64,000 nucleotides of DNA from Streptococcus salivarius (GCF_000785515.1 NZ_CP009913.1:710001-774000), one strand, 5' to 3'. Positions 1 through 7,648 are shown, numbered from the stretch's first letter. Made by a program: numbers and translations. Notes: a model not told the origin generated them from the sequence alone.

Positions 1-2
1 TC

Positions 3-275
3 AAAACAACCTTAGCAGGCAAGGCTGATAAGGGTTCGGAAGGTGTGACTGAAGAACGCTTGACACAAGCAATCACGCAAGCTAAAACTGACCTTATTGG
101 TGGGGCTCCTGAAGAGCTTGATACGCTTAAAGAGCTTGCTGATAAGATTGCCGCTGCTGGTGGTAATGTTGATTCTGGTATTATTACTAAACTTACAGAA
201 TTTGGTAATCGTATCACAGATATTGAAACTGAAGATTTGGCAGCAGTATATACAACAGCTAAAAACACCCTCTAA
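3..275 (+). CDS. Phage tail-fibre/structural protein, C-terminal part (partial)
   Basis: The gene is cut by the left edge; about 90 residues are visible, open from the first base. The stretch GGAPEELDTLKELADKI resembles the short helical repeat common in phage tail-fibre and head-fibre proteins, so a virion or receptor-binding structural protein is likely. The last 60 residues look helical and acidic, with no membrane segment. It is followed after 12 bases by another phage ORF and then the endolysin, the usual order at the end of a late operon. The exact family cannot be set from the C-terminus alone. Confidence 0.6.
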   Translation, partial: KTTLAGKADKGSEGVTEERLTQAITQAKTDLIGGAPEELDTLKELADKIAAAGGNVDSGIITKLTEFGNRITDIETEDLAAVYTTAKNTL

Positions 276-287
276 TGAGGTGGGCTT

Positions 288-560
288 ATGAGTAATTTAA
301 AAGATGTAATAGAATATATTGGTCATGATATTGGTGAAATTAAAGATAAACAATCTTCATCGTTGTCTATCAGCCAAGCGTATGGGTTATTTCCGAGTTA
401 TAAGAACTTTTTTCAACATGTTGTAGAGCAAAACCAATGGGCGGAAGACCCATTGGTTACGAAATCCCAATTACCAACAAGCGAAATTGAAGAGTTGAAG
501 AAGAAGGTCGAAGAGTTGGAAAGAACTATCTCGGAGATTAAACAATCTATTCAAAAATAA
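288..560 (+). CDS. Small phage protein with C-terminal coiled coil
   Basis: A 90-aa protein of unknown function, starting at ATG 288 just after the AATGAGGTGGGCTT ribosome-binding region. Residues about 60-90 are charged heptads (EELKKKVEELERTI) and should form a coiled coil; the N-terminal half is soluble-looking with several aromatic residues. It sits directly upstream of the endolysin, where streptococcal phages often have a holin, but it has no hydrophobic stretch long enough to cross a membrane. It is therefore more likely a small structural or accessory late protein than a holin. Confidence 0.65.
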   Translation: MSNLKDVIEYIGHDIGEIKDKQSSSLSISQAYGLFPSYKNFFQHVVEQNQWAEDPLVTKSQLPTSEIEELKKKVEELERTISEIKQSIQK

Positions 561-578
561 TTATGAGAAAGGATATCT

Positions 579-1964
579 ATGACATCAAAAACACAGTTAT
601 TAAACACGCTTGAGAGCCTAGTCAATCAACGTGTCACTGTTCCCACTAACCCTCATGGTGGTCAGTGTATCAGCTTGATTGACTACGTTTTACAGTATGC
701 GGGTTTATTTAATCTTGATTTCAGCTACTTAAATGCGATTGATGGATTAAGTAGAGCAGAAAGTCAAGGGCTTAAAGTCACACGTTTCGACGGTGCAAAC
801 AATCCACCAGTAGGGAGTGTGTGGGTAACTAACTGCTTGCCATACCATCAATTCGGGCATATCGGTTTTGTGGTCGCAGAAAACCCAGACGGCACAGTTA
901 CTACAATCGAGCAGAATATCGACGGTAACGGTGACGCTCTTTATAATGGCGGTTGGACTCGTAAGGTAACCCGTAACCTCGATAGTGCTGGTAATTTCAG
1001 TTATATCGATTGGAGTGCACCAAGTCAACAAATGGTCGGTTGGTTTGAATTGCCGTTTGACGGCATGGCACAGGATAATTACTTTATCGACGTATCAGCT
1101 TACCAACCGGGCGACCTGACTAGTATCTGCAATGCTAGTGGTACGAATAACACGGTTATCAAAGTAACCGAGGGCGTGGGCTGGGTTAGTCCAGTAGCCG
1201 CTCAACAAACTAACACTAGTAATTGTATTGGTTACTACCACTTTGCCCGTTTTGGTGGTGATGTGGCGGCAGCACAAGCTGAAGCTAACTATTTTATCGC
1301 TAACTTGCCATCACACCCTCGTTATTTGGTTTGTGATTATGAAGACGGCGCTAGCGGTGATAAACAAGCGAATACTAATGCAGTATTGGCGTTTATGGAT
1401 GTATGTAAGGCGAACGGCTTTGAGCCAATCTATTACAGTTACAAACCATATACACTAGCGAACGTGTATGTAGATCAGATTACTGCACGTTATCCTAATA
1501 GTCTATGGATTGCAGCCTACCCAGACTATGAGGTACGCCCAGAGCCTTATTGGGGCGTGTATCCAAACATGGGACACACACGCTGGTGGCAGTTTACAAG
1601 CACTGGTCTAGCTGGCGGGTTGGATAAAAATGTTGTTATCATCAATGACGGTGACAGTTTAGTAAATCAGAAAGAGGAAGAAGAAAATATGGATTATGTA
1701 GTACGTAGCGAAAGCGGTTCTCAAGGTTATGTTGGTGTGGTTAATGGTCGTGTATTCGGTATCGGCTCAATGGGTACAGTAGATGCCCTACGTTCGGCGG
1801 GAGCTAAACACTTGACCTTGCCAGACGCTGATTTTGACCGTTTCTTGAATAGCCAATCAAACGACACGGCAGCAGTATCTAAAGCAATCAGTGAAGCTAG
1901 CGCATCAGTGGTTAAAGCGATTGAAGAACGTGCACAAGCAACACAAGGTCAAACTGGTGTATAA
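579..1964 (+). CDS. Phage endolysin, CHAP + GH25 lysozyme + C-terminal binding domain
   Basis: A 461-aa modular peptidoglycan hydrolase that lyses the host at the end of the phage cycle. Residues 1-160 are a CHAP amidase/endopeptidase, with Cys30 in GGQC and His94 in FGHIGF as the likely catalytic pair. Residues about 168-355 are a glycosyl hydrolase family 25 muramidase: Asp171 in YFIDVSAYQ and the D-x-E pair in VCDYEDG (253-255) fit its acidic active site. The last 90 residues follow a KEEEEN linker and are probably a wall-binding or oligomerising domain. No signal peptide is present, so a holin would be needed. It is preceded by an AGAAAGGATATCT ribosome-binding region. The domain reading is strong; the binding role of the tail is inferred. 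Confidence 0.93.
   Translation: MTSKTQLLNTLESLVNQRVTVPTNPHGGQCISLIDYVLQYAGLFNLDFSYLNAIDGLSRAESQGLKVTRFDGANNPPVGSVWVTNCLPYHQFGHIGFVVAENPDGTVTTIEQNIDGNGDALYNGGWTRKVTRNLDSAGNFSYIDWSAPSQQMVGWFELPFDGMAQDNYFIDVSAYQPGDLTSICNASGTNNTVIKVTEGVGWVSPVAAQQTNTSNCIGYYHFARFGGDVAAAQAEANYFIANLPSHPRYLVCDYEDGASGDKQANTNAVLAFMDVCKANGFEPIYYSYKPYTLANVYVDQITARYPNSLWIAAYPDYEVRPEPYWGVYPNMGHTRWWQFTSTGLAGGLDKNVVIINDGDSLVNQKEEEENMDYVVRSESGSQGYVGVVNGRVFGIGSMGTVDALRSAGAKHLTLPDADFDRFLNSQSNDTAAVSKAISEASASVVKAIEERAQATQGQTGV
1689..1964 (+). CDS. Probable internally initiated C-terminal domain of the endolysin
   Basis: An in-frame ATG at 1689 (Met371 of the lysin) lies 8 bases after AGAGGAAG at 1673-1680, a good ribosome-binding site. 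Translation from here would yield a separate 91-aa C-terminal domain. The acidic KEEEEN linker is what this site encodes, suggesting the codons are constrained by the site. Separate binding-domain subunits made from internal starts are known for some Gram-positive phage endolysins, where they associate with the full-length enzyme. The final 35 residues (SKAISEASAS onward) look helical and could mediate this association. Expression is inferred from the site only. Confidence 0.55.
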   Translation: MDYVVRSESGSQGYVGVVNGRVFGIGSMGTVDALRSAGAKHLTLPDADFDRFLNSQSNDTAAVSKAISEASASVVKAIEERAQATQGQTGV

Positions 1965-2019
1965 TTAAATAAAAGAACCACGAAAACTAAAAAACGAAAA
2001 GGAGTATATCACCTCCCGA

Positions 2020-2087
2020 CAGACCACAGTTCGGACATCATGGTGGTAGTGGTCGAAGCCTCAGCGTTATGCTGGGGCTTTTTTTTT
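2020..2087 (+). terminator. Structured 3' end of the lysis operon with intrinsic terminator
   Basis: AGCCTCAGC and GCTGGGGCT (2057-2079) form a 9-bp stem with one wobble pair, followed by nine T, a strong intrinsic terminator after the endolysin. Just before it GACCAC and GTGGTC form a second, larger-looped hairpin (about 2025-2055), so the end of the lysin mRNA appears structured. Confidence 0.8.
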
Positions 2088-2088
2088 G

Positions 2089-2168
2089 TGTTATAATGTA
2101 TCTATGAACGACAATCCCCCTGCATCCACTATGGACAGATACGCTCTGAGCAGGGGTTTTTATTTTTT
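2089..2168 (+). ncRNA. Candidate mini-transcription unit 1 (about 65-nt RNA)
   Basis: A perfect extended -10 (TGTTATAAT, 2089-2097) abuts the T run of the previous terminator. A transcript starting near 2104 would run about 65 nt into CCCCTGC...GCAGGGG (2117-2123 / 2150-2156) followed by a T-rich run. No credible coding sequence fits inside. Promoter, short body and terminator together suggest a small RNA. There is no recognisable -35 element because that position is the preceding poly-T. Confidence 0.5.
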
Positions 2169-2171
2169 TTG

Positions 2172-2245
2172 TGGTATAATAGTATTGGTTTTGAGAATAG
2201 CCTTCATAGGTAGACGCCGCCCTTTTATGGGCGGTTTTTTATTTT
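2172..2245 (+). ncRNA. Candidate mini-transcription unit 2 (about 57-nt RNA)
   Basis: A second perfect extended -10 (TGGTATAAT, 2172-2180) again abuts a T run, then a hairpin CCGCCC/GGGCGG (2217-2222 / 2229-2234) with a tail of six T. A transcript from about 2187 would be about 57 nt. The arrangement copies unit 1 but the transcribed sequence is unrelated, so this is a repeated architecture rather than a duplication. Confidence 0.5.
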
Positions 2246-2276
2246 GCAAAAAAACTAAATATCTTTACCAAAAGTG

Positions 2277-2305
2277 TTGACAACATATAGTATATGTACT
2301 ATAAT
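2277..2305 (+). promoter_or_regulatory. Consensus sigma-A promoter for the post-lysin phage ORFs
   Basis: TTGACA (2277-2282), a 17-base spacer and TATAAT (2300-2305) match both consensus hexamers exactly. The spacer holds ACATATAGTATATGT, a near-palindrome that a phage repressor could bind. It reads into the small ORFs at 2359 and 2561. Such a strong promoter outside the late operon may allow expression in the lysogen. Confidence 0.8.
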
Positions 2306-2358
2306 ATAAATGAAGATAAGGAAAGGGAGAACAAAAGAAGTTCTCAAGGTAAAATAAA

Positions 2359-2541
2359 ATGGCATTAACTCAAGAACAAATCAACCAACTTGTAAAAGAG
2401 TACAAAATGGCTTATGACGGAGAAGAAGAAGTTACTGAGTAAAAAGTCCTCAACGACTTACAAGAGTACATGAAAGACTTCACAGATTACGAAGATTTCG
2501 ACGAAGTTCCTTTTGAAGAATTGATTGACTTTATAGGCTGA
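2359..2541 (+). pseudogene. Small acidic phage ORF interrupted by a stop codon
   Basis: ATG 2359 opens a 27-residue peptide (MALTQEQINQLVKEYKM...) ending at TAA 2440-2442. The same frame then continues with the same acidic, aromatic character (KVLNDLQEYMKDF, then YEDFDEVPFEELIDFIG) to TGA 2539-2541. Read through, it would be a 60-codon protein with coherent composition, so the TAA looks like a point nonsense mutation. Function is unknown. It lies between the consensus promoter at 2277 and the next phage ORF 19 bases downstream. Confidence 0.6.
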
Positions 2542-2560
2542 CTCAAAGAGAGGTGGCGTA

Positions 2561-2743
2561 ATGGACGCACAACAAAAGGCCACTAAGAAGTGGAACAAAA
2601 ACAATAGAGAGTATCGCAACTACTTATCAAAGCGGTCATCAGCTCGCAGCTTCATCCGTAACCACGCTTCGGTTACGGACTTGAATGAGCTAGAGGAATT
2701 AATCGCAGAAAGACGATGTAATCTGGGAACGATAAAAAGCTAG
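2561..2743 (+). CDS. Small basic phage protein, unknown function
   Basis: A 60-aa protein rich in Lys, Arg and Asn (MDAQQKATKKWNKNNREYR...). It starts at ATG 2561 after AGAGAGGTGG. No membrane segment or known motif is seen; the basic N-terminal half could bind nucleic acid, which is only a guess from composition. Its coding end overlaps the terminator at 2736-2762. Similar short ORFs commonly close the late end of streptococcal prophages. Confidence 0.6.
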   Translation: MDAQQKATKKWNKNNREYRNYLSKRSSARSFIRNHASVTDLNELEELIAERRCNLGTIKS

Positions 2744-2762
2744 GGTTATCCTAGCCTTTTTT
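2736..2762 (+). terminator. Intrinsic terminator after the phage ORFs
   Basis: GCTAGG and CCTAGC (2739-2744 / 2750-2755) form a tight stem with a 5-base loop, followed by C and six T. It closes the last phage transcript before the probable prophage boundary. Confidence 0.75.
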
Positions 2763-2803
2763 GTGTATTTGAAAAAGGGGCAAATAAGGGGCAATAAGTG
2801 TAA

Positions 2804-2947
2804 ACTTTAGTAACTTTATGTGCATTTTATCATCTATACCGTACACGCATATATCCTTATTTAATAGGTTTTCTTCCTATTATATACGCATTTAAAATCG
2901 CACTAACAGAATACCGTGGTTTGAAATCATTCTACAACTTGAAAAAA
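2804..2947 (+). pseudogene. 3' remnant of a chromosomal membrane-protein gene at the prophage junction
   Basis: The frame is open from 2804 to TAA 2945-2947 without a start codon or ribosome-binding site. It encodes about 47 residues: a basic segment (YRTRIYPY), a hydrophobic run (LIGFLPIIYAFKIA) and a charged tail ending FYNLKK. This looks like the C-terminus of a membrane protein; a glycosyltransferase-like protein is possible but not provable. It lies directly after the last phage gene and just before host genes, which fits a host gene cut by phage integration. The exact core sequence cannot be set without the other prophage end. Confidence 0.45.
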
Positions 2948-2971
2948 TAATTCTATAGTCATATAGAATAA

Positions 2972-3002
2972 AAAGAGGTTCCTTAGGGAATCTCTTTTTT
3001 TG
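2972..3002 (+). terminator. Intrinsic terminator after the truncated gene
   Basis: AGAGGTTCC and GGGAATCTCT form an imperfect stem followed by a T run. Just upstream ATTCTATA and TATAGAAT (2951-2970) form a second hairpin. They would have terminated the gene whose 3' remnant precedes them. Confidence 0.65.
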
Positions 3003-3062
3003 CTTGTTCTAAAGAACTTTTGACTAAGCTAGGCACCGTCTCTAAATAGGACTTCTAGACAT

Positions 3063-3094
3063 AAAAAGCCCCCGCAATCCTATTGATTGCGGGG
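3063..3094 (-). terminator. Strong terminator of the 61-aa ORF
   Basis: CCCCGCAATC / GATTGCGGGG is a perfect 10-bp stem with a 5-base loop; on the minus strand it is followed by five T. Confidence 0.85.
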
Positions 3095-3102
3095 ATTTCG
3101 TC

Positions 3103-3288
3103 TTAGAATAGGCCTTTAATCTTGTCTAAAGCTCCACTGACCATTTCGTTACCTGAAACAAGAGATTTAGCTTGGTCGAAGTACTCGCCCAAATCATCTT
3201 TGTTTTCATCGACAAACTTTTTAGCAGCTTCGAAATCTTTCTTTTCGATCATTTCTTTTACTTGGTTAAATAATTCCATTGGATTCAT
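3103..3288 (-). CDS. Small conserved-type helical protein, unknown function
   Basis: A 61-aa protein of alternating charged and hydrophobic residues (MNPMELFNQVKEMIEKKDF...), predicted almost wholly helical, soluble, without Cys or membrane segments. It has a clear ribosome-binding site (AAGGAGAACCG before the ATG) and its own strong terminator, so it is a real monocistronic gene. The tail VSGALDKIKGLF is amphipathic. I do not recognise a functional family. It lies between the prophage junction and ltaS, on the same strand as ltaS but in a separate transcript. Confidence 0.7.
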   Translation of the reverse strand: MNPMELFNQVKEMIEKKDFEAAKKFVDENKDDLGEYFDQAKSLVSGNEMVSGALDKIKGLF

Positions 3289-3428
3289 ATCGGTTCTCCT
3301 TTATTAGTTTTCTTACAAATCCTATTTAATCACGCTTATAGCAAACTAGCAAGAAATATGTTTGAGAGTAACTAGTGAGAAGAGAATTACAATTTTTCAG
3401 CCAAGTGGTTTTGAAACTTGTTTAATCT

Positions 3429-3453
3429 AAAAAAGCAGTCCATAGAGGACTGC
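3429..3453 (-). terminator. Terminator after ltaS
   Basis: GCAGTCC / GGACTGC (3435-3441 / 3447-3453) forms a 7-bp stem. On the minus strand it is followed by a short T run, 10 bases after the ltaS stop codon. Confidence 0.8.
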
Positions 3454-3462
3454 CTTTAGGGG

Positions 3463-5649
3463 TTATTGTTGTTCCGTTGAAGAACTGCTTGGCTCTGATT
3501 CACCCGAACTTGAGCTAGAGCTTGATTCGGATTCTACAGGATGTAGCTCCTTGTAAGATGGGGTCTTGAATAGATCAGCTGTTGATTTATTGCCTTTTTG
3601 CTTGTAGAGGCTAGTTGATTTATCTTTCATCTTTTTGTTAATCTGTTTCAGTTGATCCATCTGTTTCGTGTAGGAAATCGTGCTGGAATCAACAGGTTTC
3701 AAACCATTTGGTGTATAGAAACGAAGGAGGTCACCTGTTTGAACAGCGTCACTCATTGAAAGCTGAGTGGCTACTGCCTTACGAATGGCTTCGTTATCCT
3801 TTTTAGTCGTTTCATCAGGGTTGGTAATTTCTTCCCCTGTTTGAGTGTTATAGAGTCGACCAGAGTAGCTGGTGTATTGAGGAGTAACATATTGACCTGA
3901 GGTCCTAAATGCGACGGTTTGCTTATTATCAGGAGATAGGAGGTCTTGTCCCATCTGGATATAAGAGCTAGTGTCAACACCAAGAATGTGAAGGAGAGTT
4001 GGAAGGGCATCGACCTCACCGCCAAAGGTGTTAGAGATGCCACCACCAGTATATCCTGGAATATGAATCATGTAAGGAACACGTTGAAGCATGGCCTTAT
4101 CATAGTTTGACCAAGTTTCAGGGTTCTTACCGAGAAGTTCAGCAAGATTGCTGCTTCGTGTATCAGAGATACCATAGTGGTCACCGTACATGACAATAAT
4201 CGAGTTGTCGTAAAGACCGGTTTCCTTAAGGTAATCAAAGAAGTCTTTGATTGCTGAGTCAAGATAGTTAGCTGTTGCAAAATATCCGTTGACTGTCTCA
4301 TCTTTTGTTTCAGCGAGTGGGAAACCTTGTTCCTTTTCATCGCCTGAGAGTGAAGTGTATGGGTAGTGGTTAGATACTGTAAGGTATTTAACGTAGAAAG
4401 GTTGTTGCATTTGTTCCAGATATTTGATGGAATCTGGGAACATGTACTTGTCATTTAGACCATACTGGAATGAGTTTTCATCAGTTTTTTCAGTGAAGGC
4501 TGATGAGTCAAAGAAGTAATTATACCCCCATTGTTTATAGGTGTTATTACGATTCCAGAAGGATCCAGTGTTTCCGTGGAAAACAGCTGACGTATAGCCA
4601 CCTGTTTGAGCTAGGATAGATGGTGCAGCATAGGCTGTATTGGTACCACCATAGTTTACCATGTATGAGCCTGTGCTTAGTCCAAAGAGAGACGTTTCCA
4701 TCAAGGTTTCAGCATCAGAAGTTTTCCCTGATTTAACTTGGTGGAAGAAGTTTGAAAAGGCTAGGGTTTCGTTTGAGTGGTAAATGGAATTGATGAATGG
4801 TGTAACCTCATAGTCTTGACCGTCTACTTTGAGCTTGTAATCAATGAGGAACTGTTGGAAGCTTTCCAGGTGAATAACGATGACGTTTCTTCCTTTAGCA
4901 ATTCCATAATACTTAGGATCAGGTGCTGCATAGTGCTCTTTAACGTAAGCTTCAACCTTTTTCATATCCTCAGCTGTTGCAGATGAACGAGCCTGTGAGG
5001 CCTGATAAGTTAAGTTACCAGAATAGGCTGTGAAGAAGGGAATCCCCATAGCACGAACAATATAGTTATTTGAGAAACCACGTGTCAACAACTCGCCACG
5101 GTTAACTTCCGCTAAGAAGAGGTTAACTGAGAGAAGGAGTGTCGATAGTGCAGTGACGGCAAAACTAGCTCGTTTGTTAAATGGCTTGCTGTCCATCTTA
5201 AGCTTCTTCCTGAAACCAGCATAGATGAAGAAAGGTACATCAATCAGGTAGAAGAGATAGCTTGGCTCAAGAAGGTTCTTGGCGGAGTCTCCTAGTCCTG
5301 CTGCCGAACTAGAACTTGCTAGGATGGTATTTACAGTGATGAAGTCTGTAAACTCTCCAAAGTAAATCACATTAGCAATAAGTAAGAGGTTAAGGATGAC
5401 ATAGATAGCAATGGTAATACTATAAAAGAAACGTCGTTTCTTGAAGTATAGTCCTAAACCTAGAAGCATTAATCCTAGTGGAATAGGGTTAATCAGCGAA
5501 AGCATAACCTGATATCTGCTTTCCAACTCAAGATTAATGTTGACGTAATAAGCGAATATGGTTTTTAGCCAGTAAAAGAAGAGTAACAAGAGGATAAATC
5601 CAAGTCTTGATGAAACTCCTTTCCAAAAGGCTTCATTAATTTTTTTCAA
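3463..5649 (-). CDS. ltaS: Lipoteichoic acid synthase, LtaS-type phosphoglycerol transferase
   Basis: A 728-aa polytopic enzyme that polymerises glycerol-phosphate from phosphatidylglycerol into lipoteichoic acid on the outer membrane face. About five membrane segments lie in the first 180 residues, followed by an extracellular sulfatase-fold domain. Visible catalytic features are Glu262 in HLES, the nucleophile Thr310 in SGKTSDAE and the metal site in VMYGDHYG. The length exceeds typical LtaS (about 650) because of a basic region and a Ser/Glu-rich tail (ESSSSSSSGESEPSSSS), which is probably disordered. It is monocistronic, with its own terminator. Identification is firm; the use of type I lipoteichoic acid by this host is inferred. 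Confidence 0.95.
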   Translation of the reverse strand: MKKINEAFWKGVSSRLGFILLLLFFYWLKTIFAYYVNINLELESRYQVMLSLINPIPLGLMLLGLGLYFKKRRFFYSITIAIYVILNLLLIANVIYFGEFTDFITVNTILASSSSAAGLGDSAKNLLEPSYLFYLIDVPFFIYAGFRKKLKMDSKPFNKRASFAVTALSTLLLSVNLFLAEVNRGELLTRGFSNNYIVRAMGIPFFTAYSGNLTYQASQARSSATAEDMKKVEAYVKEHYAAPDPKYYGIAKGRNVIVIHLESFQQFLIDYKLKVDGQDYEVTPFINSIYHSNETLAFSNFFHQVKSGKTSDAETLMETSLFGLSTGSYMVNYGGTNTAYAAPSILAQTGGYTSAVFHGNTGSFWNRNNTYKQWGYNYFFDSSAFTEKTDENSFQYGLNDKYMFPDSIKYLEQMQQPFYVKYLTVSNHYPYTSLSGDEKEQGFPLAETKDETVNGYFATANYLDSAIKDFFDYLKETGLYDNSIIVMYGDHYGISDTRSSNLAELLGKNPETWSNYDKAMLQRVPYMIHIPGYTGGGISNTFGGEVDALPTLLHILGVDTSSYIQMGQDLLSPDNKQTVAFRTSGQYVTPQYTSYSGRLYNTQTGEEITNPDETTKKDNEAIRKAVATQLSMSDAVQTGDLLRFYTPNGLKPVDSSTISYTKQMDQLKQINKKMKDKSTSLYKQKGNKSTADLFKTPSYKELHPVESESSSSSSSGESEPSSSSTEQQ

Positions 5650-5795
5650 AGTAATACTTCCTTTGATTCTATATTATCTTAATCATTATACCAAATAAGA
5701 TAATGACTCTCAAAAATTTACTGCCATTGAGTGTGATATTCCTTGACATATAATTGATAAAATCTAGTTACGAAACAGAAATAATAGCATTTTTT

Positions 5796-5811
5796 TGGTA
5801 TAATAGTAACA
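5796..5811 (+). promoter_or_regulatory. Extended -10 promoter placed so that transcription starts at the ATG
   Basis: TGGTATAAT (5796-5804) is a perfect extended -10. The usual start point 7 bases downstream falls on A5811, the first base of the ATG of the following gene. No Shine-Dalgarno sequence lies before this ATG. This suggests a leaderless transcript for the start of the aromatic operon. Confidence 0.6.
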
Positions 5812-6974
5812 TGAGTATATTGACGGTAAGTCCCTTTGCGGAGAAAAAAATCAAACAAGGAAAACAGCTTCTTTTAGCAGAAGATTTTCCAAATATAACT
5901 GAAAATAATCAGTTGGTTTACCTTTATAGCCAGTCCAAAGATTTTTTAGGAACGGGCTATTTGTCAAGTCAAAATAAGGGGATAGGATGGTTTCTGTCCC
6001 CTAATAAAGAAAAATTGACAGTGACTTATTTTCAAGGACTTTTTGAAAGGGCTAAGGCCAAACGTCAATCCTATTATGATAATGAGTTGACGACAGCTTT
6101 TCGTCTTTTCAACCAAGATGGTGACGATTTTGGTGGACTCACAATTGATTTATATGGGGATTATGCCCTCTTTTCATGGTACAATGCCTTTGTTTATTCC
6201 TTGAAGGATGTTATTGTAGAGGCTTTCCAAACGGTCTTTCCTGAGGTCTTGGGAGGCTATGAGAAAATCCGCTTCAAGGGTCTTGATTTCGAATCAGACC
6301 ATCTTTTTGGGCAGGAGGCGGCTGATACCTTCACCATTTTAGAAAATGGGGTCTCTTATGAAGTTTTCCTCAATGATGGGCTAATGACGGGAATTTTCCT
6401 TGATCAGCATGAAGTGCGTGATGGTTTAGTTAATGGCCTAGCTTTGGGTAAATCAGTTTTGAATATGTTCTCCTATACGGCAGCTTTTTCAGTGGCTGCA
6501 GCTATGGGGGGAGCGGTTGAAACGACATCGGTTGATTTGGCTAAGCGTTCACGTGAATTATCGACGGCTCATTTTGAAGCTAATGGCTTTAGTATGGAAA
6601 ATCATCGCTTGGTCGTGATGGATGTCTTCGATTATTTCAAATATGCAAAGAAAAAAGGCTTATCTTATGACCTTATCGTCATCGATCCGCCAAGCTTTGC
6701 TCGAAATAAGAAACGCACTTTCTCAGCAAATAAGGATTACCACAAGTTAATTGCACAAAGTCTTGATATTTTATCAGAGCATGGGACAATCATCGCAAGT
6801 ACCAATGCTGCTAATATGACAGTGCAACAGTTTAAGAAACAACTACGTAAGGGCTTGGGAGATGTTTCAGCGGACTTCGTTAACCTGCAACAATTACCAG
6901 CGGATTTTACCGTCAATCCTAATGATCCAACATCAAATTATTTGAAAGTATACACAATAAAGGTAAATAAATGA
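5811..6974 (+). CDS. Class I SAM-dependent rRNA methyltransferase, RlmI family
   Basis: A 387-aa protein that probably makes a 5-methylcytosine in 23S rRNA. An N-terminal PUA-like RNA-binding segment (about 1-75) is followed by a central domain and a Rossmann methyltransferase domain. The SAM-site region is near [15 protein letters not shown], and a DPPSF motif ([11 protein letters not shown]) is the expected catalytic-loop signature. I chose ATG 5811 because proteins of this family begin just before such an N-terminus, and because the upstream 19 codons begin at TTG and overlie the promoter. Its TGA overlaps the aroD ATG, so the two are coupled. Substrate assignment is by family only. Confidence 0.88.
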   Translation: MSILTVSPFAEKKIKQGKQLLLAEDFPNITENNQLVYLYSQSKDFLGTGYLSSQNKGIGWFLSPNKEKLTVTYFQGLFERAKAKRQSYYDNELTTAFRLFNQDGDDFGGLTIDLYGDYALFSWYNAFVYSLKDVIVEAFQTVFPEVLGGYEKIRFKGLDFESDHLFGQEAADTFTILENGVSYEVFLNDGLMTGIFLDQHEVRDGLVNGLALGKSVLNMFSYTAAFSVAAAMGGAVETTSVDLAKRSRELSTAHFEANGFSMENHRLVVMDVFDYFKYAKKKGLSYDLIVIDPPSFARNKKRTFSANKDYHKLIAQSLDILSEHGTIIASTNAANMTVQQFKKQLRKGLGDVSADFVNLQQLPADFTVNPNDPTSNYLKVYTIKVNK

Positions 6975-7648
6975 AAATTGTAGTTCCGATTATGCCAACT
7001 AGTTTAGAGGAGGCACAAGCGCTTGAACTGTCTCGTTTTGAGGGGGCAGACATTATTGAATGGCGTGCAGATTTTTTAGATAAGGATAGTATCTTAACGG
7101 TTGCTCCGGCTATTTTCGAGAAATTCGCAGGCTTTGAGATTATCTTTACCATCCGTACAATGCGTGAGGGTGGTAGGCTTGAGTTAACGGATGCGGAATA
7201 TGTCGCACTGATTAAGGATGTAGCTGCGATTTATTCGCCAGATTATATTGATTTTGAGTATTTCACACGTAAGGCTGTCTTTGATCAAATGCTCGAATTT
7301 TCAAACTTGGTTTTGTCTTATCATAACTTTGAGGAGACACCTGAAAACCTCATGGAACTTTTCTCTGAGATGGCAAACTTGACACCACGAGTGGTTAAGG
7401 TGGCAGTTATGCCTAAGAATGAGCAGGATGTTCTCGACCTTATGAACTTCACACGTGGCTTTAAGGCCTTTAATCCTGAGCAGGAGTTTGTGACCATGTC
7501 AATGGGGAAACTAGGTCGTTTGTCACGTTTTGCGGGCGACTTGATAGGGTCATCATGGACCTTTGCCAGTCTTGATAATGCCAGTGCTCCAGGACAAATT
7601 AGTTTAGCAGATATGCGCAGAATCAGGGAGGTTTTGGATGCAGATTGA
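6971..7648 (+). CDS. aroD: 3-dehydroquinate dehydratase, type I
   Basis: A 225-aa type I (Schiff-base) dehydroquinase converting 3-dehydroquinate to 3-dehydroshikimate, step three of the shikimate pathway. The N-terminus ([10 protein letters not shown], then [10 protein letters not shown]) is the first TIM-barrel strand with the substrate-binding Glu-Arg. The catalytic His is in [10 protein letters not shown] and the Schiff-base Lys in VVKVAVMPK. It overlaps the upstream methyltransferase by 4 bases (ATGA) and aroE by 11, so all three should be translated together. Length is normal for streptococci. Confidence 0.96.
   Translation: MKIVVPIMPTSLEEAQALELSRFEGADIIEWRADFLDKDSILTVAPAIFEKFAGFEIIFTIRTMREGGRLELTDAEYVALIKDVAAIYSPDYIDFEYFTRKAVFDQMLEFSNLVLSYHNFEETPENLMELFSEMANLTPRVVKVAVMPKNEQDVLDLMNFTRGFKAFNPEQEFVTMSMGKLGRLSRFAGDLIGSSWTFASLDNASAPGQISLADMRRIREVLDAD

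Noticed and set aside
2905-2970. Sequence near 2915-2945 that faintly resembles a tracrRNA anti-repeat with hairpin and terminator
   Set aside because: No CRISPR repeat array, cas gene or matching repeat is in the window, and the stretch reads as the coding end of a truncated gene.
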